From assembly GCA_036346205.1 (NCBI GenBank), contig JARFJB010000821.1, positions 8,193,222 through 8,257,221 of the forward strand: a DNA stretch of 64,000 nucleotides, written 5' to 3'. A program made the translations under genes and the position numbers. This DNA is from Vesta saturnalis. Lineage: Eukaryota; Arthropoda; Insecta; Coleoptera; Lampyridae. Shown here in pieces: positions 57,850-64,000 of this stretch. The first letter of the stretch is position 1. Each line of letters begins with the position of its first letter. A model generated the notes under the pieces. That model ran no database searches. It was not told the DNA's origin and saw only the letters and a program-made list of their open reading frames with translations.

Positions 57850-58821
57850 AATGTTGTTGTCCGACGAAGACTTCCCCGAGAAACAGCCTTTCAAACGTTG
57901 TTACAACGTTTTACAAACACCGGACGCGTGCAGTATCACACGAGGGAACGTGTCAACAGGATAACCACTGAAGAAAATGAATTTTTAGTATTGGGTTCTG
58001 TTCAGGAAAATCCTCACGTAAGTGCGAGGGATATTAGCAGTGCAACTAACATCAGTAAGACATCGGTGCAAAGAATTTTACGTCGGCATAAGTACCATCC
58101 CTTTCGAGTACAGCTGCATCAAGAGTTGCTAGGTGGTGATTTAGAGAGAAGACGTGTGTTGTGTCAGTGGGCGCTTGATAGAGTAGAGGAAGATGAGTAG
58201 TTTTTTAAGAAGGTTCTGTTCTCCGATGAGTCGACATTCCACTGAAATGAACACGAAAATAGACATAATTTTCATTATTATGACACAGAAAATCCACATC
58301 ACTTCAGGACAACAAATTTTCAGCACGGTTGGTCTCTAAATGTTTGGGCGGGCATTTTAGGAAACAATATTATTGGACCCTTCTTCTTTAATGGCCATTT
58401 ATCTGGGGAAATGTATGCCCAATTCCTTCAAAATGACCTGGATAATATGTTATTTGACGTTTCGCTGGTGAGACTTCAGAATATGTGGATGCAGCATGAC
58501 GGGGCTCCCCCTCATAACGCTAGACGAGTTCGCCTAATTTTAGACGAACAGTTTCCAAATCGATGGATTGGTGGAGGAGGACCGGTACCTTGGCCACCGC
58601 GATCTCCAGATTTGACCAAGCTGGATTATTTTTTGTGGGGTTTTGTAAAAAATAAAGTATACCATACTGCTGCAACTACGGCTGAAGACATGCAGAACAG
58701 AATTACTCTGGCGTTCCGAGATGTTACACCTGACATTTTGGACAGAGTTGATCTGGAGTTCAGGAAACGTATGTAGTTATGTCTTCAACAAAACGGGGGA
58801 CATTTTGAACATTTATTATGA
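57850..58821 (+). pseudogene. Transposon F transposase, DD41D, nearly intact
   Basis: After a frame change near 57890 the protein reads LQRFTNTGRVQYHTRERVNR, then NPHVSARDISSATNISKTSV (helix-turn-helix), HKYHPFRVQLHQEL, VLFSDESTFH (first catalytic aspartate), WSLNVWAGILGNNIIGPFF, WMQHDGAPPHNA (second) and WPPRSPDLTKLDYFLWG (third). It ends LCLQQNGGHFEHLL. I count 41 residues between the second and third aspartates, which fits the DD41D group (rosa/visitor-type) of Tc1/mariner. All three catalytic aspartates are present. Stops at 58198, 58243 and 58774 and the N-terminal frame change disable this copy, but it is the youngest-looking transposase here. Confidence 0.85.
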
Positions 58822-58859
58822 ACATCAAAACAGAAGCCTATGTCCATTTCTACGGGTAA

Positions 58860-59190
58860 ATAGTGTTGCAGCATTGAGAACTGGAAGAGGTGTGTTATCA
58901 GTAATACCATTGTTGTGGATTTCTTGCGTAATCCTTGAGTAATATTATGTATTTCTTGTGCATTCCTTTTGTATATCTTCTGTAATTGTTAAGTAATTGT
59001 CCTTATGTGTTTATTGATCGGTCCTTATCTATTTATTGTCTATTTTTTGTGTAAGCCTTAACTAATTATTTTGTATTACTTGTGTAATCCTTATGTATTT
59101 ATTGTTCATTCCTTATGTATTTCTTGTGTATTTCTTTTGAGTTTTGTGTTCTTAATTCTTGAGTATTTATTGTTTATTTCTCGTGCATTA
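58860..59190 (+). repeat. TTATGTATTTCTTGTG-type degenerate tandem repeat
   Basis: Irregular repeats of about 20 bases (TTGTGTAATCCTTATGTATT, then TTCTTGTG) sit between the transposase stop and the right inverted repeat of transposon F. Confidence 0.65.
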
Positions 59191-59940
59191 AAAAAATCAA
59201 GTTATCCATGTTTGAAAAAAGTTATTTTCGGAGCGATAGAAATGATTGAATGCACGACTTCTTATCAGTTGTTTAAAACAATTGACAAACGTTTTCCAAA
59301 GCACCGCGGCAATGCGCAATAAAAACTGAAATTAGATAAAAATGTGAATATCTCGAAAACTATCACTCCAAAATATCGATAATGTTACATCAATGGAAAG
59401 TAAATTTAATTTCCTATCCGCTGATGTATGAAAATATGGGTGGTTCCATTTAAAAAAAATCAAGTTATCCATGTTTGAAAAAAATTACTTTCGGAGCGAT
59501 AGAAATTATTGAATTCTAAAAGAAAGATTTTTGGCAATGAATGTTAATGATGCGGTACCCTTTTCGGAAGTAAAAAACGAAAGCCACATCTCTCTACCTG
59601 TATCCGTCTTCGAGATATTGAAAGTATTCGGAGGCACTGCAAACGTCATTTTTTCTACAAAATGTCAAATAACTTAGAAGCAATGCGACGTAGACCCATA
59701 GTATGGTTATTAAAGTGACCTTTAAATTCAATGAGAAATTCAAAAATGTAATAATATATAGGTTGTTCTATTTAAAATAACGAAGTTGGCATGAGTTCCG
59801 GTATAACCGGAAGTCCGCCGTTTCTGAAAATAATTTTAAAACGTGTAGTTTATGACGGTGGACAACTTTTATATAAGACATTTTTTCGTATTTGTAATAG
59901 TAAGGGAGTTATGGAGCAATCCCGCTTAAGTGGGCCTTTA

Positions 59941-60243
59941 TGTTTTGTACTTGGATGTTTATTTGTTTGTATATTTGGGGGCTTATGTGTTTGAGTATTT
60001 AGTTATTTGCTAGTTTCATTTTTTGCATGTGCTTGTCTGCTCCTGGTTTCTTGCGTGTTTGCTCGCGTGTATTTAGTTGTTTGAGAAATTTTAAGTGGAT
60101 GCTGGTGTATTTGTTGAGAAATTTAATTGTAGTTTTCTTTGTTTTGAGGTTACATGTTTGGGGGTTTACGTGTTTGGATATTTACTTTATGACGTACGTA
60201 ATTTAATACCGTGTTTTAGTACACATTGTCAATTTTGTAGTAA

Positions 60244-60320
<77 letters not shown>
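59941..60320. repeat. TGTTTG-rich array, right part, and (TA)n
   Basis: Continuation of the T/G-rich degenerate array after transposon F, to about 60235, followed by a clean 76-bp TA microsatellite (60245-60320). Confidence 0.75.
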
Positions 60321-60322
<2 letters not shown>

Positions 60323-61432
60323 TTAATTTCAACCCTATGTTACGCCATTGATTCTTATACACAATTCGTATTAGGTGTTCTCTGATTAATTTGTAATTTT
60401 CTACTTTATGAGTATAAATTATTTAATTCATCTAGCGGTATTAAGGAGAACCTAATCTCTGATAAGAGATCTTTCAAAAATGTGGTGAATTGAAAAACAC
60501 GTGCTTGGAGGTTTCTATGCTTAATATTAATTAAAACAACCAAAATTAACTTGGGATGTAATACGCGTATTTACTGAACAAGGACTACTTCATATTCCTT
60601 TTTCATCAAGCTTGTTTCGGAAGTAAAGTTTTCTTTGTAACATCTGATTTCAACGTGATGAGTAGATAATTTTTTGCATTTTCCTTAATTACACATTAAT
60701 TTTATATCTGAAATTGCTTCAGGATTTTTTTCAGGACTTTCTCTGTACTGATTTCGTACCATTTCTGTACCACTGACGATATCAACATTATGCCTGATCG
60801 TTGTTTGATCGTTTTGAAGAATAAAGTCTACGATTGTTACTAACATTAGATAGTTACTTTCTGGCCAGGCTTACGATCACTTACTGTATCATTTGCCGAC
60901 TACTGATAGACCTCTGGCTGTCGTCCCATTCGATTACACCGAAACAGTTACATTTATTTCACCTACTTATTATCATGAAACTCAATATATTTAATATAGT
61001 TGTCTTCGTTGAACCATGTGATTATTCGTGCTAGTTGCAAGTTAGCTAAAATATTGAAATCCATTTAAATGAACAATTTATACATACTTACGTATTCTAT
61101 ATTCAAAGATTATACGTATAACTTGTTATGCTAAACTTGTAAATTGTTTTTGGTGGCAGTTAAATTTCTGTATAAAGTACTTTAATGCAATTTCTGTCCC
61201 ATACTTGTATAAGTATTTATGTTTCATTAAGGTACACCTTTTGTGCCATGAGAATTTATTTTTCTATATTATTAACTTTAAAGAGGTACAGTTTTACATG
61301 AAGAGCGCTTTGTCCGAGGTAAAATTACTAACTCTTTAGTTACGGTAGTACGTATACTTATAACTATTGCGTTGAGTAACAATTAAGTTTACAATTAATA
61401 GTTACTTGATGTGTTACTGCTTTCTGCAGAAC
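60321..61432. other. AT-rich spacer
   Basis: No supported gene or RNA. Confidence 0.5.
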
Positions 61433-61448
61433 TAAAGATTAGGTAATT

Positions 61449-61721
61449 AAAAATTATTATTAATTTTATTAAATACATAAATAAAAAGTTTACCTCGAGT
61501 AGGATTTGAACCTACGACCTGTACTTTGCTAGAGTACCGCGCTAACCAACTGCGCCACCAAGGTTCAAGCCCCAATCGATGCAAATTTTGTCTTTATGCA
61601 TGTAGAACTGATGTAAATTCTAAATATAATGAGATTACAATCAAATTACTTATATTAATGGAATGTGAGCCTGCAATATCGCAAGGATTCACACAAACCA
61701 AAGCAACTTGACTAACATTAA
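61449..61721 (-). mobile_element. Retroposon carrying a tRNA, 16-bp duplication
   Basis: Perfect direct TSDs TAAAGATTAGGTAATT flank a 273-bp insert (61433-61448 and 61722-61737). On the minus strand it has about 157 bases of unidentified 5' sequence, then the tRNA (61564-61491), a T-run, and an AT-rich end with an AATAATAATTTTT tail. TSD length and tail fit LINE-mediated retroposition. The tRNA is on the 3' side, unlike ordinary tRNA-headed SINEs. Confidence 0.8.
61491..61564 (-). tRNA. tRNA-Ala-like (anticodon AGC)
   Basis: A 74-nt cloverleaf on the minus strand. The acceptor stem ACCTTGG/TCGAGGT has 7 pairs (two G-T). The D stem is GCGC/GCGC with loop AGTTGGTTA. The anticodon stem GTACT/AGTAC is perfect with loop CTAGCAA (anticodon AGC). 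The variable loop is AGGTC. The T stem GTAGG/CCTAC has loop TTCAAAT. Box A (TGGCGCAGTTGG) and box B (GGTTCAAATCC) match consensus, and TTTTT follows 5 bases after the 3' end. The third acceptor pair is C-G, not the G-U that alanyl-tRNA synthetase recognises, so function as tRNA-Ala is doubtful. Confidence 0.7.
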
Positions 61722-61737
61722 TAAAGATTAGGTAATT

Positions 61738-62477
61738 TGACTAATTTTAATATCGCATTTTCTAAATGAATGTTCGTCTTGACAAGTTCCTAATTTCTGT
61801 CTTCTGTGTTTGCGTATGTGCTAATTAAAATTTTCTCTTTTAACTCCCTTTTTAATTTTTTAGGGTTGTATTTTACAAAATTGCAAGTTTCTACTATTAC
61901 TACGAAAAATGCCTGTGCTTACCAACAGTTGTGCTAGTCGAGTGCAAGTAATAGTGCTCTGATTACTTTCGCTAGTTACTGAGTTGTACTTGCTAGGATA
62001 AATCCTCCCCGTCACAATCGTTCTATGGTATTGTAAAGGTTCCATCAACAAAAATATTGACCTCGTTACTAGTTTTTTCATGTTTTAGTTTCTCTACTAT
62101 GTTTTCTTGTCTATTTGGTATGCCAGAATCCTATTTGTGCATTTAAGAACGCCTTACTTGTTGAAATTTGGGAAAGATTCCAAGGAGGTGTGGGGTCCAA
62201 GTAAAGAGCTCAAAATTGACCCTCAGCTACAAGAATGTGTTTCGTTTTGTATATGCTATCAGTTATCGAAAAACCCACTTAGGGCATGTCATTATTGTAA
62301 ATATTGATCTAGCGAATAAACCATGTCAACATTGCACTATGTGTGTACTTACATCGATTAAGTGGATACAGAGAGTATTTTGATTTCTTTGGACATCTTT
62401 CAAAAGGGCATCATTTGAAAAAATGTAACGTCGCATACCAACAACGAGAAAACCCTACAATACTCCCATTCAAAGGT

Positions 62478-62480
<3 letters not shown>
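61738..62480. other. Spacer with a zinc-knuckle-like trace
   Basis: No supported gene. Around 62320-62430 broken frames give CQHC and, in another frame, FFGHLSKGHHLKKC, which vaguely resembles the GHLSKxC of LINE gag knuckles. Too short and frame-broken to call. A TA microsatellite follows at 62479-62522. Confidence 0.35.
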
Positions 62481-62522
<42 letters not shown>

Positions 62523-62525
<3 letters not shown>

Positions 62526-63180
62526 CTTTAATATTTCTTTATTTTAGACTAAATTATTCATCAATGTCTGATTTTGTAGAAAAGTTTTTTATTACATGTT
62601 TAATTGTAAATGATGAGATAGTTAAGTTTCTCTATAAAACATGTATTTTTTACAATTTTAATATAATAAAAAGATCTGTAAACACGTTAATGAGTATTTT
62701 ATGGTATGATTATTAAACTGAAGGGCATGGCGTTGGTATCATGTAATATAGTCCCGTCGCATTAAACAGTAATTAAGGGAAAAACCCAGGCGACTACAAA
62801 TCAATTGGTAGGTGAACCAAATGCTGCAATTAAGGAAAAACCAAGCCCCATTAAAAAGCAATGCTAAGGTGATCAATTGATTGTTTCTAGGTCACTAAAC
62901 AATAATGAAAGGAAACAACCAACTAAAAGTGTGGTCAAGTATCAAAAGTGCTGAGATAAATGAAAGGCGTAATCTGCGTATAATTTAAAATACTTGTTCA
63001 TGCCAAAGATCTAGCTTCAGTCGCAGGGTAGATGGTGGGATGAAAATTTGACCGAAAAAGAAAGGGATAAAAGTTAGCCGGCTGCCAATAACACGATCCC
63101 ACCGCTTTTTTAACTCGACTCCACCAAGTGACCAACTGGAACGTAGCAAGTTTGAAGAATTAATTTTCCGCAAAAACGGA

Positions 63181-63216
<36 letters not shown>
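62523..63216. other. Unassigned sequence ending in (TA)n
   Basis: The stretch 62720-63180 is less AT-rich and has a protein-like minus-strand frame (SLGGVELKKRWDRVIGSRLT) that I cannot assign. It ends in a TA microsatellite at 63187-63214. Confidence 0.35.
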
Positions 63217-63217
<1 letters not shown>

Positions 63218-63635
63218 GGTGATTGGTCGAAACCATTCATTAGAAGTATTAGGAGTTCCAGCAATGGCTGATTTCTGAAAGTTTGTATCTGGACTAAGTG
63301 ATTCATATTCTATTTAAGGAAAGTATTTTCATGATGACTACACTTCCGGTCATACCGGAAGTAGCCATCAACTTTGTTATTTTAAATGGAATCGTACCCT
63401 TTTTATGGCATATTCGAATTGTACTCGCCATTTAAGTAGAAATTTTATCAATATTCCCTATACTTAAATTTAATAGTTTTTGAGATTTAAATTTTTTTCG
63501 AAAATTATTGGTTGAACACTATGACATTTGACAATGCCTACTGGCGCCATTTTAGTACAGCAAGTAATATTGACGATATGCATAGTATCCTTAAGCTTTA
63601 CGCTGATGCTTCCGGTACTGCCGAATTATCTACAG
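63217..63635. mobile_element. Transposon end H with CCGGT palindrome
   Basis: TACAGGGTGATTGGTCG opens an end sequence with the palindrome TTCCGGT-CAT-ACCGGAA (63345-63361) and ATTTTAAATGGAATCGTACCC, both closely like parts of the transposon F repeat. The opposite end is not visible; transposon G begins at 63633. Confidence 0.55.
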
Positions 63636-64000
63636 GGTGTTCAAAATGTGACTTCCATCTTTGAAAATAAAACCATCAAAACTTAACTTTTTGAAATACA
63701 ATGCCCAATATTTTCTTCCTTTAACGGATGCAGAATAAAATTCTGCATTGATTTTATTAGCATTCCTATACCTATCTTCAACAGTTTTCAGTTATTCAGG
63801 TATTTCTAAAATGTCGTCCGAAATTTAGAAAAATTAATTCGATTTCTCCACGATAAACAAGATAAACAATTCAAAATTTTATAAATGTTCTATGTGGCCT
63901 CCATTTTGTTGAAGACAACCTAAAAGTCTTGACTGAACTTCTTTCGTGCAAGATTTTTGACGTGATGACGATTTAACTGGCGAAATGCCGTCGTTACTCT
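63633..64000 (-). mobile_element. Transposon G, left end, runs off window
   Basis: TACAGGGTGTTCAAAATGTGA at 63633 is a typical inverted-repeat end of this transposon class. A transposase C-terminus follows on the minus strand, so the element continues beyond the window. Confidence 0.65.
63879..64000 (-). CDS. Transposon G transposase, C-terminal end (partial)
   Basis: The minus strand reads TKEVQSRLLGCLQQNGGHIE followed by HL and a stop at 63879. This is the usual LxQNGGHxEHL tail of DUF4817-group transposases, the same as in transposon F. The visible part has one clean frame for at least 25 codons. The rest lies outside the window, so its integrity is unknown. Confidence 0.6.
   Translation of the reverse strand, partial: SNDGISPVKSSSRQKSCTKEVQSRLLGCLQQNGGHIEHL

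Larger units (their letters stand above)
57116..59938 (+). mobile_element. Transposon F, DD41D type, ~675-bp inverted repeats
   Basis: The ends GGCCCACTTAAGCGGGATTG are identical in both orientations, next to TA. The inverted repeats run from 57116 to about 57785 and from about 59265 to 59938 and are nearly identical. They include TTCCGGT-TAT-ACCGGAA palindromes and inner blocks such as GCCGCGGTGCTTTGGAAAA. The single transposase gene (57850-58821) has only a few lesions. It is inserted in the TGTTTG-rich array. Confidence 0.85.

Noticed and set aside
62107..62460. Possible gag zinc-knuckle gene
   Set aside because: Cysteine/histidine pieces fall in different frames and do not form a complete knuckle.

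Overview
The window reads as AT-rich, gene-poor insect DNA (a beetle is plausible, but nothing here fixes the order). I found no convincing host protein-coding gene. Nearly everything recognisable is a decayed transposable element, often nested inside another, with AT-rich spacer and microsatellites between. The assignment rests on the element set: many transposases of the insect Tc1/mariner-like type with a DUF4817-like N-terminal domain and a late DDD catalytic core, I-clade LINEs with RNase H, a hAT, a piggyBac, a Crypton, Penelope-like elements (PLEs) and tRNA-derived SINEs.

Layout, left to right. 1-1030: DDE endonuclease-type transposase remnant (minus). 2044-2600: PLE terminal repeat. 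2706-3750: fold-back MITE. 3870-10490: a DUF4817-type transposon whose coding region is split by an I-like LINE (about 4630-8402), a transposon-end fragment and a SINE (8750-9077). 10500-11140: PLE remnant with a GIY-YIG domain (minus). 11225-12840: tandem duplication of about 800 bp. 13197-13310: tRNA-like repeat. 13820-14070: probable Gypsy pol trace. 15120-15640: 9-bp satellite. 15885-22744: an I-clade LINE (minus) with a 15-bp target-site duplication (TSD), interrupted by a hAT (20047-22726, 8-bp TSD). 24815-29025: transposon A, with transposon B (25122-27378) inserted at a TA. 29227-35618: transposon C, holding inverted transposase fragments, a palindromic PLE terminus and a Tc1 fragment. 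35920-40432: a piggyBac with TTAA TSDs that contains transposon D (36095-37939). 40437-41440: PLE with reverse-transcriptase motifs. 41527-41953: ACGTGT array. 42280-42995: dead Crypton. 43366-43735: SINE with an 11-bp TSD. 47350-47890 and 53262-53780: two copies of an ATTACGTT-type degenerate satellite. 48937-51549: DUF4817-type transposase split by a 1,564-bp TG...CA insertion. 51900-52258: second SINE copy. 54000-54605: second DDE-type transposase remnant. 55830-60240: TGTTTG-rich degenerate array split by transposon F (57116-59938), the best preserved element, with inverted repeats of about 675 bp. 61449-61721: a retroposed segment carrying a complete tRNA cloverleaf (anticodon AGC). 63217-64000: the ends of two further transposons, one running off the window.

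The pieces do not work as a pathway. The window is a stratified record of insertions, and several layers can be ordered by TSDs. The points most worth checking are the tRNA inside a TSD-bounded retroposon, the hammerhead-ribozyme-like cores in PLE termini and in a SINE, a short palindrome shared by the ends of different transposons, and the very long inverted repeats of transposon F.
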